Part shown: positions 22,560-34,109 of the stretch, piece after piece
Numbering within the stretch: position 1 is the first letter of the stretch
Layout of the letters: each line of letters starts with the position of its first letter
Assembly (NCBI GenBank): GCA_035578175.1
Contig: JAQMRL010000003.1
Location: 103,714,969 to 103,778,968 of the forward strand
DNA from: Catonia carolina
Lineage: Eukaryota > Arthropoda > Insecta > Hemiptera > Achilidae
Length of the DNA: 64,000 bases
Reading direction: 5' to 3'
Program-made: the position numbers and the translations under genes
The notes under the pieces: model-generated
Told to the model about the DNA's origin: nothing
The model's database searches: none
The model's input: the letters and a program-made list of their open reading frames with translations, nothing else

Positions 22560-22680
22560 ACCTTTTCAAAATTTCAGTATTGCTTTATTTCACTCTTTGC
22601 CCAGGAATCAAGGCAAAATCTTTCGCCAGGCATAACTCGCCAACGAAGCATTTCCGGACGTATATTTAGACAAACATTTT
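22560..22680 (+). repeat. Repeat F segment shared with 63650-63800
   Basis: Shared blocks: AATTTCAGTATTGC, AAATCTTTCGCCAG versus AAATCTTCCGCTAG, the 'TAACTCG' block, and GCATTTCCGGACGTATATTTA versus a near copy. Order and spacing are conserved. Confidence 0.7.
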
Positions 22681-23850
22681 GTTACATGTAATAACAATAG
22701 TATATACGTGGTGTAATTTGTATTATATTATTGTTATAATTGTTATTAATATTGTTTTATGGTTATTATATATAGATATTATATGTACGCACTATTACAA
22801 CGTAATATGGAATAATAGAAAAGTCACTGAAATAGAAACACGGTCATTATACTATGCGTCAGCAATGACTCTGTGATATTTTATGACTATATGAAGCTTA
22901 CATGTATTGTTTTAAGTAAACAAACATGTTACAGCACCTTTGTCACCACACACAGGCCTATTTATTTGATTTTTTATACTCTTTCGACCAGTTCAGATTA
23001 AAGTTTTGTATCATACAGATGTGCAGTTTCTTTGGCGGGCTTGTGTAAGTTTAGTTAATTCAATTGTTTAAGCGTGAAAGTTGAGATGGCTGCAAACAGT
23101 CCTAATCTTCGCAGACAATCCAAACAAATAATTTATAGGGTATATAATTATTTAAAAGAACTTGTGTGAAATTAATTCTTTGCGAACGGCGCTCAAGATT
23201 ACATAAAAGGTAATTGACAGTTTATTTCTCAGTCGTATACAAATTTGTAACAATCCAGTTTCTGTATGCATGCTTTAAAACATAAAAGATAAATAATCAT
23301 CTTTTTCGTTTAGGTAAAAAGGTTGGCGATGTTTTTATTAAGGTGCAGTTTGTATAAAGAAATATTAGGATAGAACTGTTCCAACGATCCGAAAGTTAAG
23401 CACAAAAATTATGAAAATATATTGTGTAGAATAAAAAGGTTTCACATATTCTCATAGTAGGCCTAATGTCTTAAGTGTATCAGAGTAACCAATAAATTTC
23501 TTGTCGTTAATAGACAAAACTTTAGTCCGTAAAGGGAAAAGAAGTAGTTCAATTCAGTAATGTAGAAGTAGTGTAAGGGGTATGAGGAGAAATCTTGCGG
23601 AAGGAAGGGGAAGAAGCGCGTGACCTTCACCCGCACGAAGAAATCAAATGGACTCTAGACAGTGGTTTACAGTGTACTTTAATGGTTGGAGTTTAATTAA
23701 CCGTACTGTCTCAGAAATGGTCGGCCTTAATCTATACAAGACTACAACTCATTTGTACGTCATACACATCAATCTCATCTCATTGGGTCATCGGGTTGCT
23801 TATTGTTCTTAATTAAACAAATTACAGCGTACACACATTAGTGATTAAAT

Positions 23851-24315
23851 GATTAATAAAAAATTAGTATTTTTAATTTAATTGGAATTCCAACGAAGAA
23901 ATGTATTGTTTTAATTAGATATCTTAGTGGTACCATGCTTATGATAATCCAGCTTGTAGAACTGCATCAAACCAGTCGAGAGACTGATGACAAAAAAATC
24001 CTTCGAAAACATTTTAATGTAAAAAAAATCAGCGGTTTCTCCATTCTGTGTAAAAATTGAGTGTATTTGAAATTGTATACATGAAAATTTCCAGATTCTA
24101 ATCGAAATTTAAACTTGGGATCTTCAACTTAGATTTATACTTTTCCATTTTTTTAACATATGATTCGGAGGTTGCTGTTTTGAACTATCGAGAGGGGAAA
24201 TATTAGTCTCAAAATTATTTTTTAATTTATTGAGTCATATCAACATCTTTATTATCATTAACGACTACTTTGGGCTAAGGAACGGTGGGTTTGAAGGTGT
24301 AATAATCTTCTGGAA
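23851..24315. other. AT-rich gap
   Basis: Nothing recognised. Confidence 0.4.
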
Positions 24316-24387
24316 CCGGTAATCGAACCTGGAACCTCCTCTTTGTAGCGTAGCATACTAACCACTGGGTCAGCCACTGGCTTCAGA
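24316..24387 (-). mobile_element. tRNA-derived SINE head
   Basis: On the minus strand TGGCTGACCCAGTGGTTAGT (A-box region) is followed by a B-box-like GGTTCGATTACC with tRNA-like spacing. No acceptor stem or 3' processing signal for a functional tRNA, so I read it as a SINE head. Confidence 0.65.
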
Positions 24388-24590
24388 AATCTAATAACGA
24401 AAATCTTCTTCGTCTTCTTCACTTCATGGATTACTGCCTGTTCCGGAAACCACCTTCCCCTCGGACGACCAACACTCCTTCGACCATTTGGCTTATATAG
24501 TCCTGAGAAACTAAGAAAGGAATTCCCCTTCCACTCCACATCACGTGTAATACTAGCCGTACCGCATAACAAAGGCACCTTGAACGCTAC
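24388..24590 (-). pseudogene. LINE ORF2 C-terminal fragment with GAA-rich 3' end
   Basis: Minus-strand frame contains WKGNSFLSFSGLYKPNGRR then SVGRPRGRWFPEQA, resembling the 'GRR.VGRPR.RW' C-terminus common in arthropod LINEs. The 3' end is rich in GAAGAAGA, as in other fragments of this window. No RT core. Confidence 0.5.
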
Positions 24591-26353
24591 TACTCTGCCT
24601 GATATTATTAGCTACTATTATAAGAAATGAAAACTAGACAAATGAGATAGAACAACAAAGATAGATTATAAAATTTTTGTAGAATAATACTTCACTTCAA
24701 TGAATAATTAATCACTAACTAATTATAACTAATTAATCACTTCAATACACTTTAGAACTCAACTACACAATTGTCAAGTTGTAAACGCACTACTCACGCA
24801 CACCCCTCTCCTTACTAAATGGATTCTTCCATACAGATTACTTCCACCAACTTAGACTGGCCCAAGATACTGTGACATCACTTTTTACCTTAATCACCAT
24901 AATTCATTGCCAGTCTAGGCAAACGGCTTCTCTTCATGCGTTCCAGATGACTACTCCAGTTGATACTGTACTTATTGATCTTCTTCTCCAGTCTAAATAT
25001 TTGTAACGTCTGTTATGTTTTTCTGTGTAGAAACCACGCATGTGCTGCTAATTATAAATAAAGTTTTCTTTCTATGATATTTTAAACTGTATTATAAATT
25101 TACATCTAATATTGTGTAGCCTATCATCAGATAAAAATTTGTTTGATGATTGGAGGTTTGCATGATTAGGAACTTGAAAAGTACTTATGTTGTAAACAAA
25201 TATGATTCAGGAGATATGATCAACTGATATGGAGGAGTTGGGTCACCTAGTAGAAAGTATAATAAGGATTCTTGGCTGATTAATGGTAATCATGTCCGTT
25301 CAATAGGCAATAGTCATATATAGATATGACTATTGCGTGACTATTGTCTATCACCTTTTTAGGTATCCTAAGGACTTCTAATGTGTAATCAGAATTTCCG
25401 TAATTGAATTCTTGTTAAACTACTCTCTTTATAACTGAAGTTCAACAGTTCACAAATAACACTTTTAGAATGGAAACCTATCAATAAAAATTCGATCAAT
25501 AAATGATTTCTCATTCTAGATTAAATTGAAACGCTTTTCATACCTCTAACCACAAAATTTTCAATTGAAAATTTCACTTCCTACTAAAAATAAATACCTA
25601 ACCTTAAAATTCAATTTTGTTCAGTCGTTATGTTTAATTAGAGAAATTTCTGGAATTCTTTGTGTAATCTTCTATTGTAGATATTCTTCTTTCATTCGTC
25701 TAGTCTCTGCTGATTTAATTCTTATTATAGAAACTCCTGTATTCCATAAAATGTAATCTATTCTTGATTCAGTCCAATATCTCCTTTCGTGACATTTTTG
25801 AAGATTTTTCATCGTTATAACAAAACTCCTTTTGTTGTTAATACTCTGGTTAATGAATGTCTCCAAAACAAAATCAAGAATTAATTCTAGATAAAGCCTT
25901 TAATGAAATCAGAGTTATGACAAGTTTTGATTTTCTTTGATCAGTTAGATGAGAATTTATTGTTTTTTTTTTAACAGTAAGAATTATTTACAAACAGTTT
26001 AACAAAAACTTTCAGTAAATGTGTTGATGATGAATAAAACTTGAAGAAGACAGCACTCAGCAGCGTTGCTTCCATGTCATCGTTTGGTTATAGTTGATGA
26101 AGGGTTTCTTCTTGGTCTTGGTGACGTACAATTTTTTTTTTCTTTTTATACGGATGAAGTGAATGAAGGTGTGAAAAGGAGCGAATAAAAACGTGATACT
26201 GATGATCTGTGTAACTGATGATAGAAAATTTATTAGATGATTAATTTTAGATTAATGAGAGTTAGCAAGATTTAGTTTATTAATAAATAAGAGTTGACAA
26301 CCGCAGTATAATTTTGTGTTTTTGATCTTAAAAGGATGATTAAACATTTTTGA
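24591..26353. other. Gap; one perfect hairpin
   Basis: CAATAGTCATAT-ATAG-ATATGACTATTG forms a perfect 12-bp stem at 25308-25335. The remainder is AT-rich and unassigned. Confidence 0.5.
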
Positions 26354-26551
26354 TCAGGTGAAACGGAATGGAAGATCTAATATTCTCGCCTTCTTGAGTC
26401 TTTGGTGTTCAATATTGTCATCGAGAAGATTTATAGCCAAATGATTGGAATGAGTGTCCAACTTGGTTAAATACTTTTCACTCCGACTGCTAATTTCTTC
26501 TCCCACCGTAGGTATGCCCAGGTCATGATGGAGTACAAGAGTTGCGGCCAC
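26354..26551 (-). pseudogene. LINE RT C-terminal fragment
   Basis: A 65-codon minus frame reads LHHDLGIPTVGEEISSRSEK... then HLAINLLDDNIEHQRLKKAR. This matches the style of the extreme C-terminus of jockey-group ORF2 ('DL.IPTV..EI', 'N.LA..LLD......RLKR'). Only the tail remains. Confidence 0.6.
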
Positions 26552-26574
26552 GCCTACTAATATTATGTTACATC

Positions 26575-26713
26575 AAAAGACAAAAGATATTTTCCCTGTC
26601 GCAACCGCAAAGTTACTTTTCTTTTGGCGCTGATGTAGGTGTTACCATTATCACGATCGCGGATGATCATGACCCCGGTTATTCCGAATCCCGGATAATC
26701 GAGGTTGTACTGT
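26575..26713 (-). mobile_element. Solo pogo/Tigger-like end
   Basis: 26668-26713 read on the minus strand begins CAGTACAACCTCGATTATCC, the terminal sequence style of pogo/Tigger elements. It is followed outward by TA. The opposite TIR is not found nearby, so this is a broken element. Confidence 0.55.
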
Positions 26714-27853
26714 ATTAGATTTCATTTATTCAGTTGATTGTTTTTTTTTATAGATAAGTCAATAATTGTTTACTAAGATTATTTGAGAAAGTAAAAGAAT
26801 ATTTCTGTTTCAGAGGGAAAATTATATTTATAACCTCAGATAACACAAAATAGATGTATGGGAAAACTTTTGAATCAAGAAAATTATGATTATTAAAACT
26901 GGTCGGATGGAATTTAAAAAGATATTTAAATATTTGCTGATAAATTGTATAATATATTACATATATATATATTAAGCTCTATATATTTGCATAACTCTAC
27001 AATTTCATGTTAAGTGGTAGTACATTTTTAAGTGAAAGTGTTATCACGTTTTTGTACATTTTTTATCCGTCAAATTTTCTTCGTAAAAAAATATAGTTAT
27101 TTGTAAATGAGGCACTACATATCTTAAATTTTATCTTTTTTTATATATTTATATGTGTTACTAATATTGCATGTTTTCTATAAAATTATTAGTAATTTAA
27201 TAATTTTCTTCTAGTGCTATATTATTTTAGTTCATATCGTGAGCTCATCTTCTTATTCAGCTTCATTAGTATACTGCAATACAGGTCTACTATAATACAT
27301 AATGTATACTAAAAATAGCGTGTAAGATCTTGAAGGATGATGATCGATATCTTTCTTTACTTCCAGTTTTTTCTTCAACTTTCTCTTTTATCATAATGAT
27401 ATATTTATATATCATGTGATAATGAAATAATGACAAACATAATTGTCCGTATAATGATAAATTTTATTACTATTCTATATATATTATGTAGCTTCAAGTA
27501 ATTTGAGATTATTTATTTATCAGTTTTTATTTCTTCTGTAAGTTCTTCATGAGGGATTTTAAAAAGGTCACATTTGTTGTCGAACAAGATGAATTATTTT
27601 ATTCCCTATTGCATTATTAGGTTGTAGTTCAAGTGTGATCATAAAGCCGGAAATTCAATTAACTATGACATTTTGATTGAGACAATATTTTTTGAAAATA
27701 TACTATTAATTTTTTGTTTAATTCCACTGTTACTTTTTGCGGATATCCTTTTAGAGTTTATAACTAACAAAATGATTATTAAAGTTGATTTACAAAAAGT
27801 TGTTTTTTCTTATATTTTATTATTTATCTATTATTGTAGTATTCATGTATTAT
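26714..27853. other. Very AT-rich gap
   Basis: Alternating A/T tracts; no feature recognised. Confidence 0.5.
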
Positions 27854-27862
27854 AGTGTTATC

Positions 27863-28275
27863 ACCTGCCCATAACAGACAGGTGGAGTGTCAAATTATTT
27901 ACACCCAATCTGTTCGTTGCAGGGCTAAAATAAATAGTTCTGTTTCTTATCACATTGTCAGTCAATTAAATGACTGAATCATTTAAGAACAGAAGAGGTG
28001 GAGGTGTAAAACACACTAATCAGAGTTACCTCCTCTGAAAGTTATGAATTCCATTATACAGCCAGACCCTGTGGTGAATGAAGTGAAGGTGTCATTTGCA
28101 GGGTGGAGAGTAGATGATTTTCAGAGGGCCTGGCATGCTAATATGCATACTTACCACTCAGTGAAGAAGGCAATTGTAAACCACCTCACTCCTCCTTTTA
28201 CTTAGTAAAACCTCTGCAGGTTCAAATAAAGCCTTTCATCAGCCTTTCGGCTGACGACCTAAACAACAACAAAAC
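27863..28275 (+). mobile_element. SINE-B copy 6
   Basis: Full length, with the 9-bp duplication AGTGTTATC at 27854-27862 and 28276-28284. A short partial duplication (CAGCCTTTC region) inserts about 15 bases near the 3' end. Confidence 0.92.
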
Positions 28276-28284
28276 AGTGTTATC

Positions 28285-28689
28285 CCAAGCGTATGAGGAC
28301 GTAGTTCCATTAGATATTGTAGTCATAAGTAAGTTGAGCCCTCATGGAATCTCCTCAGTTCTTTAGATTTTTTAAAGACGAATTCTTGTAAGTTTGGTCT
28401 AGTGGGTTTCAGAGTGACTTTTTAGGTTTTTTGTTTATAAATTGTAAATTCTGACATTTTTGTGTGTACTGTACTGTAGATTAACCATAATTAATAAGAT
28501 CCTTACTTCAAAGTCTTTTAAATCTTTGAAAATATCGTTGCTTTAACGAACGAAATGTGAAAGTAGTCGTTGATGAGTAAATAGTTTAGAATTTTTTAAT
28601 TGTTTTTTTGTTTTACTTCCGACTATTTTTCACATTAAGTTTAATGCAAACGATGATTGGTGATAGATGAAAATGAGTGATGATAAAAT
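28285..28689. other. Unassigned gap
   Basis: AT-rich sequence, nothing recognised. Confidence 0.4.
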
Positions 28690-28768
28690 TCCAAACCTGA
28701 TCGGCAATCGAACTGGACCCCTAGTACAGAAGCCAATTGTGCTAACCATTACACCACAGGCCAGCCAT
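28690..28768 (-). mobile_element. tRNA-derived SINE S3, copy a
   Basis: Minus strand: TGGTGTAATGGTTAGCAC (A-box region) and CAGTTCGATTGCC (B-box-like), then ATCAGGTTTGG. The same B-box-to-ATCAGG arrangement recurs at 46785-46850. Confidence 0.65.
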
Positions 28769-29750
28769 TTAAAATTAAATTTTATAATCATATTAAATTT
28801 CGAATTAATTGAAGATATTGTGACACTTATCTCTAAGGTCCGTTTCGGGATCTGGGTAAGTTAAATAATTAACACACTAAATTTTAAAATTAAAAGTATT
28901 TATTACAACTAAAAAGATTTATTACAATTAAATAACCAACTAAAATCTACAAGTAAATTTCGTGCAATTAAAATTATTTAACAAATAACAAACTAAATAG
29001 GCATTAACTAATACAATTAATGACTTAACTAATTTACTTAATACTACTCGTACTTACCGAAATGATACAGAGAAAATTAACGTTAACAAGAGGAAGTAAT
29101 TCATAGTTATTCGCAGTAGCCTAACGTTGACCTATTCTAACGTACTGATGTGCGCTATGGAATACGCTCACTCAATCACAGACAATATGGAACTAACTCT
29201 GGACCATAAACAACCCGGCGCTTTTATAGATGGGCTAATGGAGAGTTCGAAAAAACACAGATTTTCAATATAATAATAAAATACAAAATCCTTCTGACGG
29301 CTTCTGGCTAAATCTTAACAACTGTAAACAAACTATGATTGAATAGTAGGTGTTATAAAAAGGTTAATGATTTAAATAGGTAACCACCCGGCTCTCGCAA
29401 TACCGAGAGACAACAAAAGCCAGGTCTATCTTTACTACATCACATAATATTCAACTACTTCTTGGAAAACGCTATTTATTACTCTTGTTATTTACGTTAA
29501 CCTTTTTAATCTCTCGGTCTTCCTCGAACCCGTATCCCTTTACATATTATCACAATGTAAATAATATTTTAATACAAAGTAAGATGTCTTCTGATAAACT
29601 TTAATTAATAAGGAAGATTATAAATTTAAATAATTTTGTTTATAAATAACGAAAATTGTTCGGAAGATGATGTTAAACTTCGCCTTGTTGAAGTTTTGTT
29701 AGTTTTTATCGGGAACTGTTCTTATTTTATACCATCACGTAATTTGTTTT
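28769..29750. other. Gap, A-rich then mixed
   Basis: 28860-29060 is a run of TTAATTAAC-like words. 29130-29230 and 29380-29420 are GC-richer and contain CTCTCGCAATACCGAGAG, a small hairpin at 29393-29410. No element assigned. Confidence 0.4.
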
Positions 29751-30140
29751 TGCCCATAACAAGCAGGTGGATTGTTACATTATTTGCACTTGATCTGCTA
29801 GTTCCAGGGCTACAAAAAATAGTTTTGTTTCTTATCACATGGTCAGTCAATTATATGACTGAAACATTTAAGAACGAAAGAGATTGAGGTGTAAAAGACA
29901 CTAGTCAGAGTTATCTCTTCTGAGAGTAATGAATTTTATTACACAACTAGACTGTGGTGAATGAAGTAAAGGTATCATTTGCAGGGTGGAAGTAGATGCT
30001 TTTCATAGGGCCTGGCATGTTGATAAGCATACTTTTTCACTCAGTACGGAAGGCAAAAATAAACCACCTCTCTCCTCATTTTATTTAGTAAAACCTCTAG
30101 AGATTCAAACTAACCTTTCGGCTGTTGACCTTAACAACAC
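29751..30140 (+). mobile_element. SINE-B copy 7
   Basis: Nearly full length, several small deletions relative to consensus (for example near 29950); no clear target duplication, so probably older. Confidence 0.85.
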
Positions 30141-31071
30141 ACAATTATATTATTGCGTTTGTTCTCTTAGTCTACAATTAAACAGAAACTCTGATGTTTG
30201 CACACGTATAACTGAGCTAGTTGCCATGCTAAGCCTCTCCTATCCAATGAAAACTGACAATTTGAAGGAGCTTTTTACGAACCGACTGACAGGACAAATT
30301 TTGTCCCATCAGTTCTCCGGCGAGTTGTCATTAGCCGGTTATATTTTCAATTGACAGAAATGTAACAATATTATGAAACTTGGTTATGTTCAGAAATAAG
30401 TAAACCAAACACTGAACTTTTGGATTAGTAGTCGACTACGTACCGGACGAACCAACGAGAATGCTCGGTATCAATACAGATTTATAAAAGTGGAATTCTT
30501 CCGAATTAAGCCTAGAAAAACTTTTTAACTATTACTTGTTTCCATTTAAAGGATAAATTTTAAATTAATTGATCCGTTTCCTATCTTTTTTTTTAAGTTA
30601 CCTATTAACGAATCAGTTTTACAGCAAAAATTTTTAGTGGTTCACATGAAATAGATTCTACAAAAATAAAAGAAATAAGAACAAATTATTAGTTTTTGTG
30701 AATGATTTTTATTTTTTTCAATACCTCTTTTAAAATATCCACTTTACATTATGATTTTAAGATAAACTAATAATATTTAAATATACCTACATCTCTTTCA
30801 ACATAACTTGTTTTTCATATTTAGCTTGACATCCGGAAGTTGATATATATCATTATGGGGTGGGCGAATCTCCTACGCTTGGAATTTTTTAATTAAATTA
30901 AAAGTGTGTTGACCTGTGTGATATGTCGTTATAACTTAATTTTTGTTTTCTTAGTTATTAAAGTTTTGTCTTTTTTATATTTTAAACAGACATGGGAGTT
31001 TAAACTTAGTTTCTCCGTAATTTTTAAGAAGAAATATTTTTAACGTATGTTTATAAATCAAATTAAATAGT
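30141..31071. other. Unassigned gap
   Basis: The open frame crossing from SINE-B into 30354 has no recognisable domain. The remainder is AT-rich. Confidence 0.4.
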
Positions 31072-31142
31072 CGTTGTGGTGTAGTAGTTAGCCCGTTAGC
31101 CTACATAACAGAAAGTCCCAGGTTCAACCTTTTGCTACACCT
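31072..31142 (+). mobile_element. tRNA-derived SINE head
   Basis: TGTGGTGTAGTAGTTAGCCC then CCAGGTTCAACC at tRNA-like spacing. The body after it is not shared with other SINEs here. Confidence 0.5.
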
Positions 31143-31783
31143 TCGTGTTCAACTTTTCATTTCCATAACCTACCTTTATCGCTAATAACCAAGCCATTGC
31201 CTACATAATTACATAATTTGACATAATTACATAATTTTTTTTAGGGTTACATAATTTGATGTGACGTTAAGAAAAAAAATTTAAATGTGATCGTCCGATG
31301 GTATCTTACTCAATGCAAAACAGAAGGTCTTTGTTTCGATTTATTTTACTAAAGAATCAAAAGATACACATGAAGTTAACGTGACCTACAAAATAATTTT
31401 TAAGGGTCCTTTAAATTCTTACTAATTTTTCACATTTCTGTTCATTCTAAAGTGTAATAAAGCTATTGTAATCTTCAAAATTTGTATTTTTTTTACTGCA
31501 TAACATGGAAATGGATTGTACGTTTTTGAGCTAGGTTATAAAAAATCTAAATATTTCTAATGGATCTCAGCCCCTCATGGTGAGATAATATGAATTTTTT
31601 AAAAAATTAAATTACCTATAGGTACTTCTATAAACTTAACAATAACTTTATGGTAAAGCTTATTTAATATTTTTGCACCAGGTTTGGCAATCCTTATAGG
31701 TTCACTGTGTATTCCATTGGTTTTAGTAATTGTTATAATACAGTATAAGAACACAAAAAACTAACTGCAGGAAGCCTACAGAT
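31143..31783. other. AT-rich gap
   Basis: A short tandem of ACATAATT words at about 31201-31260; otherwise nothing. Confidence 0.4.
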
Positions 31784-31900
31784 CTTCTTCTTCAGGTGCC
31801 TTCTCCATTACGAAGGTTGGCTATCATCATAATCAGTCGTACCTTGTCCACTGCTGCTCTGAAAAGGTCATGCGACGAGCAGTTAAACCTAAAGATGCTA
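31784..31900 (-). pseudogene. LINE 3' fragment with GAA tail
   Basis: Read on the minus strand it ends ...GGCACCTGAAGAAGAAG. The frame upstream reads RAAVDKVRLIMMIANLRNGE, which resembles the C-terminal end of RTE-like ORFs. Confidence 0.45.
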
Positions 31901-32107
31901 ATGTTATTTTGTTATAACAATATATTTATATATTTGAAAATTATTTTCCATTAAATTTCTGTATTAATTTTGGAATTTAAATTTTCTTTGTTGCAGGTAC
32001 GTTTTTTGGAACTGCTAATACACTGTGGTCTCAACTCGAGTATGTAATTTTATATTTCAATAATTTAAGTCATAAAGTGGTACTTTCTATTAACTTATAG
32101 TTTCTTT

Positions 32108-32264
32108 ATTTTCTTCTTGTTCTTGTCACCATCAAGGGATTAGGCTCCCACCTGTTCCTACTTACAACAACAGCGAAACTATTACCATCTTTTGCGTGGC
32201 CTCCCAAAATCTCTCTTCCCATCCAGCCTGTATTTCAAAACAATGAATTTCAACCGAAAGGCAC
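32108..32264 (-). pseudogene. LINE 3' fragment related to 42936-43440
   Basis: Shares the blocks GGATTAGGCT, CAGCGA.AAACTATT, CCATCT, GTGGCCTCC and ATTTCTCTCTTCCC, in order, with 42955-43050. It abuts family A copy h directly. Confidence 0.65.
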
Positions 32265-32514
32265 TCCTTTCCGGTTGACCGATGAAAATCTTTGTCTCGG
32301 GTCCCGTTGTGGTATCGAATTTAAGTTCCAAGTTTCAAATTCTTACGACATTCCTTTCTTGATGTAGTTTCTTCACACATACTAATCGCTAAAACATGTT
32401 TTTTGAGTTCAGGGGGCCTGAAAACTTGCATTACCGGTGAAAACTCGATTTCTAGAAATCGACATGAAAACCATACTTTTCTTCCCTACGTATTCATATA
32501 GGGCAAGGGGAAGT
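32265..32514 (-). mobile_element. Family A 5' fragment (A-h)
   Basis: From the CCGGTTGACCGATGAAAA block to GGCAAGGGGAAGT. The microsatellite is reduced to CACACAT. Confidence 0.75.
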
Positions 32515-32593
32515 CAAAATATTTATAGGTATAGAATCCCTTTGTATCCCATATATTTCTCTCATGTTGCATTTAGTATTGTGTAGTTGTGTG

Positions 32594-32990
32594 TTTGCCC
32601 ATAACAGGCAGGTGGAGTTTTTAATTATTCGTACTCGATCTGCTAGTTCCATGGCTACAAAAAATAGTTCTGTTTCTTATCACACGGTGAGCCAATAATA
32701 CGACTGAAGCATTCGAGAACAGAAGAGGTAGAGGTGTAAAAGACATTAATCAGAGTTATCTCATCTGAGAGTAATGAATTTCATTAATATACAGCCAGAT
32801 TCTGTGGTGAATGAAGGGAAGGTGTCATTTGCAGGGTGGAGAGTAGATGCTTTTCAGAGAGCTAGTATGCTAATAAGTATACTTTTCTATTTAGTGAGGA
32901 AGGCATTTCTAAAACAACTCACTCCTTGTTTTACTTTGTAAAGCATCTAGAAGTTCAAACCAGATTTACGGCTGATGACCTAAACAACTC
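32594..32990 (+). mobile_element. SINE-B copy 8
   Basis: Full length with the short duplication TTGTGTG at 32587-32593 and 32991-32997. Confidence 0.9.
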
Positions 32991-32997
32991 TTGTGTG

Positions 32998-33645
32998 CAG
33001 TATAAAAGTAAATTTTAGAGTAATGGGACGAGAAGGAGTATTAAAAATTGAATAAATTCTTAATTTGTTTAAATATGACTAAGTAATAAAAAAATATGTA
33101 CAGTGGAATTTATAATAAGGCTAATAATTGGTGTGAATTTGGTCAAATAGAAAAATAACTTCAGGAATTCAATTAGAGAAACATTAATCACTTTAAAGAT
33201 CATTTAAAAAATGTTTTCCAACATCACGTTTTAAATCACCAGATTTTTAAAAATCCGTCAAAAATTGATAGTTATAAATCTGGTACTAAATATTAGTTGA
33301 GGATTTTTAAAGTTGTTGCTGCTGATTAAAAAACTTGAATAATTATAATAGTCTACTTTTTTGGTATCCCATTTATCTTTTTAAATTAATATTCATTGTA
33401 TAATATAAAATATATTCGATGCATGCCAATCGATTTCATACTAAAAATTCCTGATCCGGGCTTTATTCGATAAGTTGGCGCCATGTACAGGAATAGGCCG
33501 TTATACCACTTATTTTACTATGTTATTAAATAACTATTATGTGTTTTAGAGACTACATAGCAGTGCAGTGTATTCTGTACACTTATGACAAATGTTATAT
33601 TTTGTTCAGCACGATACATTTATTAATATTTATTGATGTATTTTT
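32998..33645. other. AT-rich gap
   Basis: No feature recognised. Confidence 0.4.
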
Positions 33646-33674
33646 ACTTTCTCTTACCCTGTATGAATACACAC
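33646..33674 (+). mobile_element. Family A terminal scrap (A-i)
   Basis: Only the first ~29 bases (ACTTTCTCTTACCCTGTATG) remain. Confidence 0.5.
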
Positions 33675-33761
33675 ATAAATATATATTTATATAATATGCA
33701 ATGAACAGCCAAAACAAAACAAATTATACACTCACTTCAGAGTATTACATAATATTAAAGA

Positions 33762-33787
33762 TTTTTTTTTTTTTTTTTTTTTTTTTT
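33762..33787 (-). repeat. A26 run within the LINE 3' UTR
   Basis: 26 consecutive T on the plus strand. It could be read as the poly(A) tail, but it lies 50 bases inside the flanking duplication. Confidence 0.9.
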
Positions 33788-33904
33788 GCTACTTGCATCC
33801 TGGAGACTCCAAAGGGAGTATAGGACATGTCAAGGTAAAATTGTTGAACTGAAAGTTTATCACCAATGTAATAAATTTACTACTTACCACCAAAATTTGT
33901 TTTT

Positions 33905-34062
33905 GCTACTGCTTACTTCAGTAGGCTTGTCATGAACCCTAATGAATTAAATATCACACACAATAAATAATAAAAATAAATCAAACAATGATAAATTCAT
34001 CACTTACCAATAATTTCCCCCTACCACTGCTTAACTCAGCAGGCTTGTCAAGAACCCCTTTG
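33905..34062 (-). repeat. Direct duplication in the LINE 3' UTR
   Basis: ACTGCTTA-CTCAG.AGGCTTGTCA(T/A)GAACCC occurs at about 33908 and again at about 34025, a 117-bp period. Confidence 0.75.
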
Positions 34063-34109
34063 TATCAAATTGTACACAATATTTGTTTAATTCAAGTTAA
34101 ATACCAAAA

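Larger units (their letters stand above)
21992..23639. mobile_element. 1.65-kb non-coding TIR element with 8-bp target duplication
   Basis: Begins CGTGCGGGTGAAGGTCA (21992-22008) and ends with the exact complement TGACCTTCACCCGCACG (23621-23637) plus AA. It is flanked by GAAATCAA at 21984-21991 and 23640-23647. An 8-bp duplication fits hAT, P or Merlin-type insertion. The TIR is not one I can assign. No open frame of useful length. Contains a long hairpin (22193-22300) and a segment shared with 63650-63800. Confidence 0.75.
21945..23850 (+). mobile_element. SINE S2, copy b, split by a TIR element
   Basis: The left piece (about 21945-21991) contains ATACGGATTTGAATACT. The right piece (23640-23850) contains GACTCTAGACAGTGG, GGTCGGCC and the distal CATTGGGTCATCGGG block. 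Joined, they follow the order of the uninterrupted S2 at 15385-15700. The sequence between them is the element at 21992-23639. Confidence 0.7.

Noticed and set aside
31072..31142. Functional tRNA gene
   Set aside because: No convincing acceptor stem pairing by eye and a weak B box; more likely a SINE head.
33762..33787. Poly(A) run taken as the exact 3' end of the LINE
   Set aside because: A perfect 12-bp duplication lies 50 bp further out and pairs with one at the 5' end, so the end was placed there; the alternative is kept as a finding.
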